Shown here: piece by piece, positions 33,348 through 42,109 of the stretch
Layout: each line of letters begins with the position of its first letter
How positions within the stretch are numbered: position 1 is the stretch's first letter
Notes under the pieces: generated by a model
The model's input: only the letters and a program-made list of their open reading frames with translations
The model's database searches: none
Told to the model about the DNA's origin: nothing
Assembly (NCBI RefSeq): GCF_002964605.1
Contig: NZ_PQDH01000002.1
Coordinates: 372,001 to 436,000, forward strand
Reading direction: 5' to 3'
Origin: Vallitalea okinawensis
Lineage (GTDB): Bacteria; Bacillota; Clostridia; Lachnospirales; PQDH01
Length of the DNA stretch: 64,000 bases
Position numbers and translations under genes: made by a program

Positions 33348-34172
33348 TTAAATAATTTCTGGTATTATGTTCTCAATCCAATTACAGAATTTCACTGACG
33401 CTTTATTAGCTGTTTCTACTACCCGCTCATGGGAGTGTTTGACTTTCTGAATACCTGTTGCCATATTAGTAATACATGATATCCCTAAAACATCGAGTCC
33501 TAAATAATTCGCCGCAATTGTTTCAGGTACTGTGGACATACCAACAGCATCTGCGCCGTTGCCCGCTATCATTTTAATTTCTGCTGATGTTTCGTAGTAA
33601 GGTCCCATGAAACCAGCATAAACGCCTTCTTTATAGTCGATTCCAATAGTCTTAGCAACTTCTTTCGCTTTATCCATGAGATAGATTTTATAAGGTTCTG
33701 TCATATCAGGAAAACGAGGTCCAAAACGTTCATCATTATAACCGATCAGAGGATTGTCCGATACTAAGTTAATAAAATTATTGATTAACATTAATGTACC
33801 TGGTTCAAAAGTTGTATTAATACCGCCACAAGAATTTGTGATGATTAACTTCTCTATTCCTAGTAGCTTCATAACATATACAGGGTAAGTCACTTCTTTC
33901 ATGGTATAACCCTCAAAATAATGGAACCTACCTTGCATAGCTAAAACTTCTACTCCACCAACTCTCCCAATAACTAATCGTCCATTGTGACCTTTAACTG
34001 TTGACTGTGGAAAATTAGGTATATCTTTATAATCGATATATTCTTTACCTTCCATTGTATCAACTAACCCACCAAGACCAGAACCTAGAATTATACCTAT
34101 CCTAGGCTTATATTCGGTTTGATTTTTAATATAGTCTACTGATTCTAAAACTTTTTCATACATTTTTTCCAT
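33348..34172 (-). CDS. punA: Purine-nucleoside phosphorylase
   Basis: 274 residues, the trimeric PNP type. IGIILGSGLGGL (phosphate loop), GRFHYFEGY, ITNSCGGIN (residues near the purine site), GPYYETSAEI and VGMSTVPE are all present. It phosphorolyses inosine and guanosine nucleosides to base plus ribose-1-phosphate. ATG 34172 follows GGAGGAGACG; the frame to 34229 overlaps a decayed deaminase gene. That remnant and the divergent Crp/Fnr regulator suggest a nucleoside salvage locus under that regulator. Confidence 0.95.
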   Translation of the reverse strand: MEKMYEKVLESVDYIKNQTEYKPRIGIILGSGLGGLVDTMEGKEYIDYKDIPNFPQSTVKGHNGRLVIGRVGGVEVLAMQGRFHYFEGYTMKEVTYPVYVMKLLGIEKLIITNSCGGINTTFEPGTLMLINNFINLVSDNPLIGYNDERFGPRFPDMTEPYKIYLMDKAKEVAKTIGIDYKEGVYAGFMGPYYETSAEIKMIAGNGADAVGMSTVPETIAANYLGLDVLGISCITNMATGIQKVKHSHERVVETANKASVKFCNWIENIIPEII

Positions 34173-34197
34173 AACGTCTCCTCCATTTTCCATAAAA

Positions 34198-34381
34198 TTA
34201 ATAGTCATATTTAAACTGATAACCATCAAATACTGCTAAACCTTCATCATTGAGGACATTTTTTAATTACTATCTGTCCATCTTTAACTAATAGAGCTCC
34301 AAATGGTTCATTGCCAGCTAAACGCGATTCAGACGCTAATTGAAGGGCTTTTCTCATATAATGAATATCATAACTGTCCAT
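34198..34381 (-). pseudogene. Decayed cytidine/guanine-type nucleoside deaminase
   Basis: From ATG 34381 the first 40 codons (MRKALQLASESRLAG, then EPFGALLVKDGQIV) are a clear deaminase N-terminus. The frame then stops (34253 region). In the +1 frame the sequence continues KNVLNDEGLAVFDGYQFKYDY to a stop at 34198, which looks like a deaminase C-terminus. The catalytic middle (HAE and PCxxC motifs, roughly 100 residues) is missing, so an internal deletion removed it. It sits just upstream of PNP and uses the same promoter. Confidence 0.65.
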
Positions 34382-34418
34382 GCATACTATTCCCTTCAAC
34401 TCTGCTTAATAACACAAT

Positions 34419-34460
34419 TGTATAGTAAATAAAGTATTCAATATATGACATTTGTCATAT
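34419..34460 (-). promoter_or_regulatory. Crp/Fnr-type palindrome and -10 of the PNP promoter
   Basis: The palindrome ATATGACA-TT-TGTCATAT (34443-34460) is perfect apart from its centre. On the minus strand TATACA (34419-34424) lies at the distance that puts the palindrome at about -40, the class II activator position; there is no good -35. The Crp/Fnr gene starts 84 bp away in the other direction. Confidence 0.6.
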
Positions 34461-34543
34461 ACAGAAATGTTAACAAAACTACTCTTATGTGATATGATTG
34501 AATAGCAGTTGTTAAGGACTATTAAAGTTGGTGAAAAAAGACG

Positions 34544-35233
34544 ATGAATGATAGAATGTTAATCAGTAAATATCTAAAGGAATTTCAACTAGAGGAAGTA
34601 CTTTCTGAAGAACTCATAACTAACTTAACTCTTCAGAAACATAATAGTGGTGACTATATCCTTGCACCTTTAGAACATATAACCTCACTTTCATTACTTG
34701 TTAGGGGTAATGCAAAAGTATTTACAATTGGAAAAAACGGTCACGCATACTTATTAAGATTTTATAAGCCGCTTGAAATTATTGGTGAAGTAGAATGGCT
34801 CCTTAAGCAAACATCTAGTTGTATTGTTGAGGCACTTGAAGAATGCCATACCCTTAATATTAGCTTTAGTTCTCTCAAGCAATATACTGATGATAATTGT
34901 CCATTTTATAGATTCATATCAACTGAGTTAGCCAAGAAATTAGCTAAGTCTTCAAAGGCAAGCTCAATTAACTCTTTATTCCCTTTGGAGAACAGATTAG
35001 CAAGCTATATCATCAGCATACCATCCACTAATACTTCAAACTCCATCTCTAATACCGTCATTGAACTACCACAATTACAGAATGTAGCAGAATTATTAGG
35101 TACTAGTTACCGTCATTTATTGAGAACACTTCGCTCTTTGGAGAGTAAAGGACTATTAAAACAAAACCGAAATCGAATCACTATCTTGGACTATACCTTG
35201 CTTAAAGATTTAGCTGGTGATTTATATGAATAA
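34544..35233 (+). CDS. Crp/Fnr family transcriptional regulator (YeiL-like)
   Basis: 229 residues. An N-terminal cNMP-type beta-roll (GDYILAPLEHITSLSLLVRG, then FYKPLEIIGEVEWL) is followed by a dimer helix and a C-terminal HTH (NVAELLGTSYRHLLRTLRSLESKGL). FNR-type cysteines are absent, so an iron-sulfur sensor is unlikely. E. coli YeiL, of similar layout, is encoded near a nucleoside hydrolase. The divergent PNP gene and the palindrome at 34443-34460 make it the likely activator of purine salvage. The ATG has only a weak GGTGAA upstream. Confidence 0.85.
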   Translation: MNDRMLISKYLKEFQLEEVLSEELITNLTLQKHNSGDYILAPLEHITSLSLLVRGNAKVFTIGKNGHAYLLRFYKPLEIIGEVEWLLKQTSSCIVEALEECHTLNISFSSLKQYTDDNCPFYRFISTELAKKLAKSSKASSINSLFPLENRLASYIISIPSTNTSNSISNTVIELPQLQNVAELLGTSYRHLLRTLRSLESKGLLKQNRNRITILDYTLLKDLAGDLYE

Positions 35234-35316
35234 TCACCTTTTAACATGTCTATTTTACTTTAAAAAAATAGTTTGAATAGGGTTTGATTTACTCCCTTAG
35301 AGGTAAAGATAGAAAG

Positions 35317-35337
35317 AGACACCTGATTAAGGTGTCT
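35317..35337. terminator. Bidirectional terminator
   Basis: AGACACCT/AGGTGTCT hairpin between the Crp/Fnr gene and the convergent kinase gene, followed by TTCTTATTT on the plus strand and by TTTCTATCTTT on the minus strand. Confidence 0.65.
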
Positions 35338-35339
35338 TC

Positions 35340-36755
35340 TTATTTATTGAAGCTTTTCAACTCAAATTCTATACAAAATACAGTTTCTTTACCTATTTCA
35401 CTTTCCATATAAATTTTACCCCTATTAAGTTCTGTGAACTCTTTTGCAATAAATAACCCAATACCCATACTTCCAAACTCAGTATTTCTACTTTGATCAA
35501 CTCTATAAAAACTTTCAAATATTTTTGTTTTATGCCTCTCTTCAATACCTTCTCCTTTATCTTTTATAGTAATAACGACTTTACCTTCATAAGAGAGACA
35601 ACTAATACCTATATACTTACCTGTTTTCCCATATTTCATAGCATTGACGATAAGATTTCTTACTACTCTTTGCATGCTAGGAATATCAATCTCGACAATA
35701 TGCTTACAACTTGGAATATTGATGTCCAGTTCTATATTTTCCTTTTTTAGTAGTGGAATATATTCAATAACCAAACGCCTTATCAATTCGTTTATATCGC
35801 AGAGTTCAAATACTAAAACCTTTTCATTAACTTCAAGTTTCATCAGCTCCAATAGATCATCCAACATCTTTTCCATGGCTTTTGTATTCTTCTTCAATAT
35901 GTTAAAAGCTTCTTCTTGCTCCATCTGAGTATGGTAAATTTTGTTTTCTAGTGCTTCAATATATCCAGCAATAAGTGTTAATGGTGTTCTCAAATCGTGA
36001 GATAAACTTGTCACCATTAGATGTTTTTTTTGAAGATCTTTTTCTCTGTTATTAATTTGTTTCTTTATTTTATGAGTCATCTGATTAAATACATCTGCAA
36101 GGTGCCCTATTTCATCATTATAGGCATCTTCAATTCTAATGTTTAAATTCCCCATTTCAAATTGGCTTAAAGCATTATTCAATCTATAAAGCCTAAAAGT
36201 GGTTTTTTGCATAAAAAGAAAAGCTATACCACCGGATATCACTAATGTAATGATTAAACCTATAAGAAAGATTTTACCAGCTAACCCCACTCCTTTATTA
36301 TTGAATGCTACCATGATGGATTGGTAGTCATTTTTATTCACAACAATAAGCAGTATAGCTTCATCTTCTGAAGGATAGGTGATGTCTTTTGCCACTACCC
36401 ATTCCTCTTGAGCCCAACTTGCATGTTGTGACAACCTATCTAAAATCCACTCTCTAGAGTATACACCTTTAACATCACCAGTAGTATGTATTAAATCAAA
36501 TTGATCTGTAAGTAATTCAAATTCCATATGAAGATAATCTTCTGCGTATCTATTTATAATGGAAATGCTTTCTTCTAGAGTTGTCCTTTCTAACTCCTCA
36601 GCAACTATATCTCTTACTTCCCGCATGTATTGCTCATTAATTTGTTCACCCCATAGTGTGCTCTTAAGAAGCAGAAAAGTGACCAACAAAAAAACTGCTA
36701 CTGATAAAATGATAGAGATGAAAAATGTCAAAACAATTCTTGATTTATAGGTCAT
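35340..36755 (-). CDS. Sensor histidine kinase with HAMP domain
   Basis: 471 residues. Two membrane segments (about 8-30 and 158-180) bracket an extracellular domain of about 125 residues; HAMP follows, then HisKA with the active histidine in LSHDLRTPLTLIAGY and HATPase (GMGIGLFIAKEF-like G box: GSMGIGLF). It signals to the response regulator encoded 13 nt upstream. ATG follows GGAGGAAAC. The serine hydrolase two genes upstream is probably in the same operon, suggesting cell-envelope or beta-lactam sensing, as in other kinase-hydrolase pairs (inference). Confidence 0.92.
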   Translation of the reverse strand: MTYKSRIVLTFFISIILSVAVFLLVTFLLLKSTLWGEQINEQYMREVRDIVAEELERTTLEESISIINRYAEDYLHMEFELLTDQFDLIHTTGDVKGVYSREWILDRLSQHASWAQEEWVVAKDITYPSEDEAILLIVVNKNDYQSIMVAFNNKGVGLAGKIFLIGLIITLVISGGIAFLFMQKTTFRLYRLNNALSQFEMGNLNIRIEDAYNDEIGHLADVFNQMTHKIKKQINNREKDLQKKHLMVTSLSHDLRTPLTLIAGYIEALENKIYHTQMEQEEAFNILKKNTKAMEKMLDDLLELMKLEVNEKVLVFELCDINELIRRLVIEYIPLLKKENIELDINIPSCKHIVEIDIPSMQRVVRNLIVNAMKYGKTGKYIGISCLSYEGKVVITIKDKGEGIEERHKTKIFESFYRVDQSRNTEFGSMGIGLFIAKEFTELNRGKIYMESEIGKETVFCIEFELKSFNK

Positions 36756-36768
36756 GTTTCCTCCTTAT

Positions 36769-37482
36769 TTATGGAATGAACTGATACCCAATGCCCCAGA
36801 CAGTTTGAATATGTATAGGTTGTTTAGGATTTAACTCAATCTTCTCCCTAATATGACTGATATGTACCATTATACTGTTATCATCTGCCACTTGATACCC
36901 ATAATCATTCTCCAACCACACGTTACTAAAAATCTGTACCTTAGTAAAAACTTGATGAGGATTTCTCATGAAGAAAGCCATAATTTTTAATTCTGTAGGT
37001 GATAGATTGATGACCTCTTTAGACTTATAGAATGTATAATTGGTATAATCCAGTTTAAAATCTCCACATACAAGTATTTCTGTTAGCTTTTGTTGATTAG
37101 TGATAATGCTATTCCTTCTTATTTGAGCTTTAACTCTGGCGACTAATTCTGCTGGACTGAAGGGTTTTGTTACATAATCATCCGCACCTAATCCTAAACC
37201 TAATACCTTATCTGAGTCCTCCTTTTTTGCACTGATTAATATAACTGGAGTCTCATTACATTCAGAACGAATTTTCTTCAACAGTTCCAATCCACTCATA
37301 TCTGGCAGCATAATATCTAGGATAATGATATCTAATTCATGATTGGTATAGTAACGTATAGCTTCTCTAGAACAACTCGCTTCATAAACAGTCATATTTT
37401 CTTTAATTAGATATTTAACAATCAAACTCCTAATATCCTTCTCATCATCAATAACTAATACTCTTATTTCTGTACTATTCAT
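36769..37482 (-). CDS. OmpR/PhoB family response regulator
   Basis: 237 residues. Receiver aspartate in IIILDIMLPDMSG, lysine in VTKPFSP, winged helix with FTKVQIFSNVWL and MVHISHIREKIEL. It lies 22 nt after the serine hydrolase gene and 13 nt before its kinase. The ribosome binding site GGTGGAGG is close to the ATG. The TCTTAA repeats upstream of the hydrolase gene (39488-39514) are a plausible target, which would make the operon autoregulated. Confidence 0.92.
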   Translation of the reverse strand: MNSTEIRVLVIDDEKDIRSLIVKYLIKENMTVYEASCSREAIRYYTNHELDIIILDIMLPDMSGLELLKKIRSECNETPVILISAKKEDSDKVLGLGLGADDYVTKPFSPAELVARVKAQIRRNSIITNQQKLTEILVCGDFKLDYTNYTFYKSKEVINLSPTELKIMAFFMRNPHQVFTKVQIFSNVWLENDYGYQVADDNSIMVHISHIREKIELNPKQPIHIQTVWGIGYQFIP

Positions 37483-37504
37483 TCCTCCACCTGCTTATAA
37501 CAAA

Positions 37505-39430
37505 CTAGTATCTAAAACCAAGTAAATTCCAATAATTTAAAAACCATATATATGCAAGAGAGATTAAAATACTCACTAAATAATAGGCATTTCTTATGCC
37601 ATATTTCATACCTGTTCTAATATCCTTAATCCAAGTTATTAACATCACTATTATTAAGGAAAGTGATATAAAAGGAACCATTAGAAGGGCTTTTACATCA
37701 ATTGGAACTCCATACTGTAGGCGTCCGTTAAAAGTATACAAGGATGTTATAATAAACCCCGCATTTAAAGCACTCGTTAATACGGAAATGTATATTAATT
37801 TATTATATGGTTTTATACTTATTTTTTTATACTTACTTCTAATTATACTATATAATTTCATGATTAGAAAAGTAATCATTACGATAATAAAGAAGGTCAT
37901 ACAGACAATAAATAGGCTAAGTTGAAATAATGGAGTTTCATACCACTTTAATTGAACATAAGTTCCGTGATGGCTTGTATTCGATTCTGCCATAAAGATT
38001 GTTGGTGAGTCTTCACTTTTTCTAAATACGATTGTTTGGTTATCTTCTAGATTTTTAAAAACCATATTTTCTATACGTTCTAATGTGTATGTCTTTTGGT
38101 CTGGAAAGTAATAACCTTTTTCTTCTAGAATCATTTGTCCATTTTGATTAATTTTTACGCGATAATCTTGCCCATAAGGAAAAACACTGCATTTATCAAA
38201 GGTCGTCTGTGTCATTTCTAAGAATCGATAATAACCAATAAAATCTTCAATATCTAACCAAGTTTCAGTCTCAATATTCTTATCATTTATTAAAGATTTC
38301 TTCTTTGGCAGAAACTCATCAATAATGGCTCTAACAGCTTCCTCCGGAAAATTATTATCCCCTTGATTAATCGTTACAAATATCCCCAGATTATACTCTG
38401 GGATCAAACATAAATCTGTTAAGTAGCCTAAACCATATCCCCCATGTTCCAGCAATTTATAGTTGTTATATTCTCTTATCCAATAAGTATAACCCATTCC
38501 TGTTAATACAGGATCAAAGGTTTCTTGTTGATTATGAATTTTTTTAATAGATTGCTTGGATAAAATTTGAACATTATTATACTCACCATCATTTAGATGA
38601 GCTATCATGTATTTCCCCATATCAGATGCCGTTGATAAAACACCTCCAGCCGGATAAATATTAAAATATCCAAATGAAGGATATAATTTGTATTGTCCAT
38701 CACTATACTGATAAGATCTGGATAAACTCTCTACTTCCGGTAACATGGATGTATTCATCATACCAAGAGGTTGAAATATGTTTTCTTCTACGTACATACT
38801 ATATTTTTGATTGGTAACATCTTCAATAACTGCAGCTGCTAAAGCTATACCATAGCTATTATACTGAATGACTTCACCTGGTTGTCTTACGACAGGTAAT
38901 AAATTACTTTCTAAAAACTCTGATAGGGGTTCAATCTCTTTTCTATCTATTGATAAGTCACCTATTCTTTGATCATCTAAACCTGATGTGTGGGTCAATA
39001 ATTGATGCATTGTAATGGGATTATTAAATGGATTACTAATTTCTATTGTTTTCAAGTATGAAGAGATATCTTCATCAAAATCAATTTTATTTTTTTCTGT
39101 TAGCTGCATAACAGAGTCTGCTACGAAAACTTTGCTCACCGAACCTATTCTAAAGACTGTTGATTCAGGTGACACCTTCTCTTTTGTCGCCACATCACTA
39201 TAACCAAACCCTTTACTCAATAGTACTTCTTTCCCTTGTGTAATTATTATTGCAGCTCCAGGTATATGTTGACTATCCATTTCTTCCTCAAATAATTGTG
39301 TCACATATTCTTCAAGTTCTTTTTGATCAATTTTTAGGTCTTCTTGTTGTGAAATAGTCTTTCCTTGTACAGAAATAGAGAATTGCATTATTAACACTAA
39401 GCTAAATATGAGTAACACTTTACTTTTCAT
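37505..39430 (-). CDS. Serine hydrolase (beta-lactamase/PBP class C type) with C-terminal membrane domain
   Basis: 641 residues. Signal peptide 1-23. The hydrolase domain has the SxxK motif in GSVSKVFV (Ser about 99), the tyrosine motif YNSYG (YxN variant: YNS), and HGGYGLG in place of KTG (HxG). About 490-640 adds four membrane segments, an arrangement seen in Firmicute PbpX/FmtA-like proteins. The catalytic domain acts outside the membrane, perhaps as a D-amino-acid esterase, peptidase or beta-lactam-binding protein. It heads an operon with a two-component system. ATG follows GGGGG. Confidence 0.85.
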   Translation of the reverse strand: MKSKVLLIFSLVLIMQFSISVQGKTISQQEDLKIDQKELEEYVTQLFEEEMDSQHIPGAAIIITQGKEVLLSKGFGYSDVATKEKVSPESTVFRIGSVSKVFVADSVMQLTEKNKIDFDEDISSYLKTIEISNPFNNPITMHQLLTHTSGLDDQRIGDLSIDRKEIEPLSEFLESNLLPVVRQPGEVIQYNSYGIALAAAVIEDVTNQKYSMYVEENIFQPLGMMNTSMLPEVESLSRSYQYSDGQYKLYPSFGYFNIYPAGGVLSTASDMGKYMIAHLNDGEYNNVQILSKQSIKKIHNQQETFDPVLTGMGYTYWIREYNNYKLLEHGGYGLGYLTDLCLIPEYNLGIFVTINQGDNNFPEEAVRAIIDEFLPKKKSLINDKNIETETWLDIEDFIGYYRFLEMTQTTFDKCSVFPYGQDYRVKINQNGQMILEEKGYYFPDQKTYTLERIENMVFKNLEDNQTIVFRKSEDSPTIFMAESNTSHHGTYVQLKWYETPLFQLSLFIVCMTFFIIVMITFLIMKLYSIIRSKYKKISIKPYNKLIYISVLTSALNAGFIITSLYTFNGRLQYGVPIDVKALLMVPFISLSLIIVMLITWIKDIRTGMKYGIRNAYYLVSILISLAYIWFLNYWNLLGFRY

Positions 39431-39487
39431 AATACTTTACCCCCAATTACTTTTTAGTTAGATTATAAAGATCATAACTAAAATACC

Positions 39488-39514
39488 TCTTAAGAAATTC
39501 TTAAAATTCCTTAA
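39488..39514. promoter_or_regulatory. Phased TCTTAA direct repeats upstream of the hydrolase operon
   Basis: TCTTAA at 39488 and 39499 and CCTTAA at 39509 are spaced 11 and 10 bp. They resemble the repeats at 32424-32463 and lie about 60-85 bp upstream of the hydrolase start, next to the expected promoter. Confidence 0.5.
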
Positions 39515-39548
39515 GATAATAAAGTATTCTCTTGTGTATAATTAAAAT

Positions 39549-39590
39549 AGTGCTAATAAGATACCTACACTTAGGTAACCCATTAGCACT
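39549..39590 (-). terminator. Terminator of the ABC-F gene
   Basis: AGTGCTAAT/ATTAGCACT outer stem with an inner ACCTA/TAGGT hairpin, followed on the minus strand by ATTTTAATT. Confidence 0.6.
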
Positions 39591-39599
39591 CTCGCAATT

Positions 39600-41144
39600 T
39601 TACTTCCACTCCTCACAATTCCAAACATTGGTTACAATGTCCATATAAAACTCTGGCTCATGACAGACAAGTAGAATACTGCCTTCGTACTCACTTAATG
39701 CTCTCTTCAATTCATCTTTTGCATCTGTATCCAAATGGTTGGTTGGCTCGTCTAAAATCAAAATATTAGTAGGTTGATTAATTAGCTTACATAGCCTTAC
39801 TTTAGTTTGTTCACCGCCACTCAGCATACATATACTACTGTCAATATGCTCACTTGTTAATCCACACTTGGCTAAAGCACTTCTTACAACATGTTTCTTT
39901 AACCCTTCCAGTTCGTACCACACTTCATCCAAAACAGTGTGCGTATTTACACTCTTTACCTCTTGCTCAAAATAACCTATCTTCTGATAATTACCGAGTT
40001 CAACATCTCCTTGTAAAGGTTGAATTAAACCCATTAAACTCTTTAATAACGTGGTTTTTCCAATACCATTAGCTCCTATTAAAGCTATTTTTTCTCCTCT
40101 TTCCATTTTTAAATTCAATGGCTTAGTTAATGGATACTCGTATCCTATCATCAAATTCATTGTTTCAAAAATTAATCTCTCAGATGCTCTAGCCATTTTA
40201 AAGTTGAAAAAAGGTTTTGGTGCTTTCTTTGAAATTTCTATTCGCTCTATCTTATCGAGTTTCTTTTGTCTAGATTTAGCCATCTTTGCAGTTGAAGCTC
40301 TAACTTTATTTTTGCGTATATAATCTTCTAACTTTGTTATCTCTTTTTGTTGATTGATATAAGCTATTTGTAGTTGTTTCCTATTCTCTTCATAGTTTCT
40401 TAGAAAACTTTCATAGTTACCATTATATCGTGTTAAAATATTGTTTTCGATATGATAAATCACATTCACTACATCATTAAGAAAATGCATGTCGTGTGAG
40501 ATTAATATAAAAGCATGGTCATAGTTTCTCAAAAACACTGTTAACCATTGAATATGATCTTCATCCAGATAATTAGTTGGTTCATCTAGTAAAAGAATAT
40601 TAGGCTTTTCCAGAAGGAGTTTAGCCAGCAATACTTTTGTCCTTTGTCCACCACTTAACTCTGTAACCGTTTTATCCAAACCAATATCACGTAGCCCAAG
40701 CCCTCCTGCTATTGCCTCTATTTTAGAATCTATACTATAGAATTCATTCGTATCTAAGGTATCTTGGATTCTTGCTGTTTGTCTAAGTACTCTTTCAAGT
40801 TGGATATCATTCATTTCACTTATACGATTATAGAGCTCATTCATCTCCTCCTCTAAATCGTATAAGTATTGAAAAGCCTCACGTAATACACTTCTTATAG
40901 TCTTGTCTTTACTTAACTGAATATGCTGGTCCATATAACCCACACTGACTTGACTACTCCATTCAATTATTCCTTCATCTGGGATAAGCTTATCTGTAAT
41001 AATGTTCATGAAAGTAGATTTTCCTTCACCATTTGCACCAATAAGTCCTATATGCTCATTTTTTAATAATCGAAAAGATGTATTTGAAAAGATAACTCTG
41101 TCACCAAAGCTATGACTCATGTTTTTAACTGTTAAGATACTCAT
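39600..41144 (-). CDS. ABC-F family ATPase (ribosome-associated)
   Basis: 514 residues with two ATP-binding cassettes and no membrane domain. Walker A: GANGEGKST and GANGIGKTT; signatures LSGGQRTK and LSGGEQTK; Walker B regions end in LLLDEPTN and LILDEPTN. A charged linker (about 235-300) joins them, as in all ABC-F factors, which act at the ribosomal E site to relieve stalling or, in resistance types, displace antibiotics. The short linker and overall sequence are nearer to housekeeping types (YkpA/YbiT-like) than to Vga/Lsa, so resistance is not implied. ATG follows GTAGGTG. It has its own promoter. Confidence 0.92.
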   Translation of the reverse strand: MSILTVKNMSHSFGDRVIFSNTSFRLLKNEHIGLIGANGEGKSTFMNIITDKLIPDEGIIEWSSQVSVGYMDQHIQLSKDKTIRSVLREAFQYLYDLEEEMNELYNRISEMNDIQLERVLRQTARIQDTLDTNEFYSIDSKIEAIAGGLGLRDIGLDKTVTELSGGQRTKVLLAKLLLEKPNILLLDEPTNYLDEDHIQWLTVFLRNYDHAFILISHDMHFLNDVVNVIYHIENNILTRYNGNYESFLRNYEENRKQLQIAYINQQKEITKLEDYIRKNKVRASTAKMAKSRQKKLDKIERIEISKKAPKPFFNFKMARASERLIFETMNLMIGYEYPLTKPLNLKMERGEKIALIGANGIGKTTLLKSLMGLIQPLQGDVELGNYQKIGYFEQEVKSVNTHTVLDEVWYELEGLKKHVVRSALAKCGLTSEHIDSSICMLSGGEQTKVRLCKLINQPTNILILDEPTNHLDTDAKDELKRALSEYEGSILLVCHEPEFYMDIVTNVWNCEEWK

Positions 41145-41184
41145 TGTTTCACCTACTTATGTCTTTTTCGCTGATCTTAATTCA

Positions 41185-41213
41185 ATCATAGCATTGGGTA
41201 GTTACTACCTCAA
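41185..41213 (-). promoter_or_regulatory. Promoter of the ABC-F gene
   Basis: TTGAGG (41208-41213) and TATGAT (41185-41190) are spaced 17 bp on the minus strand, after the terminator of the preceding gene. Confidence 0.55.
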
Positions 41214-41249
41214 GTTCATAAATGATTCTGTACTAAAATGGATCCATCC

Positions 41250-41294
41250 AAAAAATCGGCCTCTTAAATCCTTCATCAGATTTAAAACACCGAT
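41250..41294 (-). terminator. Terminator of the CD3324-type gene
   Basis: ATCGG/CCGAT with inner TTAAATC/GATTTAA pairing, followed on the minus strand by TTTTTTGG. Confidence 0.65.
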
Positions 41295-41299
41295 TAATC

Positions 41300-41575
41300 T
41301 TAAACAACTTCTTTTTCATTTCTAATTATTCTTCTAATACTCTGCTCAGTGAGATAGTATTGCTTAGTCAAATCTTTAATAGATTCTCCTTGATTATATC
41401 TCATAAGAATCTCTTTATTTCGATTCCTTAAACAAACTCTTGTACCGCTACTTTCTCCCCAAGCTTTCTTATTTTCATGTTTTCTTGGTATATATAAATA
41501 TTGACCGTCTGCATATTGTTGAATTAATTCAATAACATCTTCTGGTAATACATTTTGTGCATTTTCATACTTCAT
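41300..41575 (-). CDS. CD3324 family small DNA-binding-like protein
   Basis: 91 residues. The sequence (KYENAQNVLPEDVIELIQQY, then YIPRKHENKKAWGE and a C-terminal HTH-like segment ESIKDLTKQYYLTEQSIRRI) matches the CD3324 family of clostridia, small proteins with a predicted helix-turn-helix. Function unknown; a transcription regulator is the natural guess. ATG follows GGAGCAG. Its transcript starts about 210 bp upstream and carries a leader with a 30-codon ORF overlapping strong hairpins (41647-41739), which may regulate it. Confidence 0.75.
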   Translation of the reverse strand: MKYENAQNVLPEDVIELIQQYADGQYLYIPRKHENKKAWGESSGTRVCLRNRNKEILMRYNQGESIKDLTKQYYLTEQSIRRIIRNEKEVV

Positions 41576-41646
41576 AATTTCTGCTCCTATCTACATAAAG
41601 TTCCGTAAATACCAAGCAAAAACTACATGAAAATACTATGCCTTAA

Positions 41647-41739
41647 TCAATCTTTTAGGATTAGGCTCCGAACAAGACTTGTTCTTTCATGCAGTCTTTG
41701 CGCGGAGCCTTCAACACTAGTACATGTTTCTGAGTTCAT
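41647..41739 (-). CDS. 30-codon leader ORF overlapping a hairpin, upstream of the CD3324-type gene
   Basis: ATG 41739 follows GGAGGG by 8-9 nt, a strong site. The product would begin MNSETCTSVEGSAQRLHERT and ends RSLILKD. Within its codons the RNA forms GGCTCCG/CGGAGCC with inner AAGACT/AGTCTT. The last GCC of that stem can alternatively pair in a second hairpin, GCCTAATC/GATTAAGGC, just after the ORF. Mutually exclusive structures overlapping a translated leader suggest ribosome-controlled regulation. It could also simply be a small gene. Confidence 0.45.
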   Translation of the reverse strand: MNSETCTSVEGSAQRLHERTSLVRSLILKD

Positions 41740-41796
41740 AATTTATAACCCTCCTATCTATATGATAAATACAATATCAAATAATTCCATTACCCT

Positions 41797-41825
41797 ATTA
41801 TAACATATTATTCTGAAATACCCAA
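41797..41825 (-). promoter_or_regulatory. Promoter of the CD3324-type transcript
   Basis: TTGGGT (41820-41825) and TATAAT (41797-41802) are spaced 17 bp on the minus strand, about 55 nt before the leader ORF. Confidence 0.6.
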
Positions 41826-41999
41826 TATCTTATGTCCTAATATCCAAGAACCTATTATCCTAGAGTCTAGAATTCTATTATCATCATTTGAATGCCAGCA
41901 TGAATTGGACAGGTAATTCTGAAACTACTCTTGCATACATTTATGTATTTTGACCATTTCCCCATCATTATATACCACATAATTGTAAACAATGACGAT

Positions 42000-42028
42000 T
42001 GACACTTCATCCAGATGGGCGTATTATT
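42000..42028 (+). promoter_or_regulatory. Promoter of the SPFH/c-di-AMP riboswitch transcript
   Basis: TTGACA (42000-42005) and TATTAT (42023-42028) are spaced 17 bp. The transcript starts near 42035, so the leader is about 455 nt. An AAAGTGAAAA/TTTTCACTTT hairpin at 42084-42108 precedes the riboswitch. Confidence 0.65.
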
Positions 42029-42109
42029 AAAGCATAATTTGTGACTTGACTTAGTCTACTTGCTAGAAAGAAGTCATAGCCACAAAGTGAAAATATATTT
42101 TTCACTTTA

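Noticed and set aside
34198-34220. Fourth copy of the dispersed repeat (CATATTTAAACTG)
   Set aside because: Only 13 bases match and they lie in the deaminase remnant; the other blocks of the repeat are missing.
34173-34440. Guanine riboswitch before the PNP gene
   Set aside because: No purine riboswitch core is present; the interval is a deaminase remnant plus promoter.
39600-41144. Antibiotic-resistance ABC-F with leader attenuator
   Set aside because: The gene has its own promoter with a short leader of about 33 nt and a short linker, more like housekeeping ABC-F proteins.
41827-41890. Repeat-like AT-rich stretch with CTATTATC words
   Set aside because: Words recur irregularly and without symmetry; likely base-composition noise.
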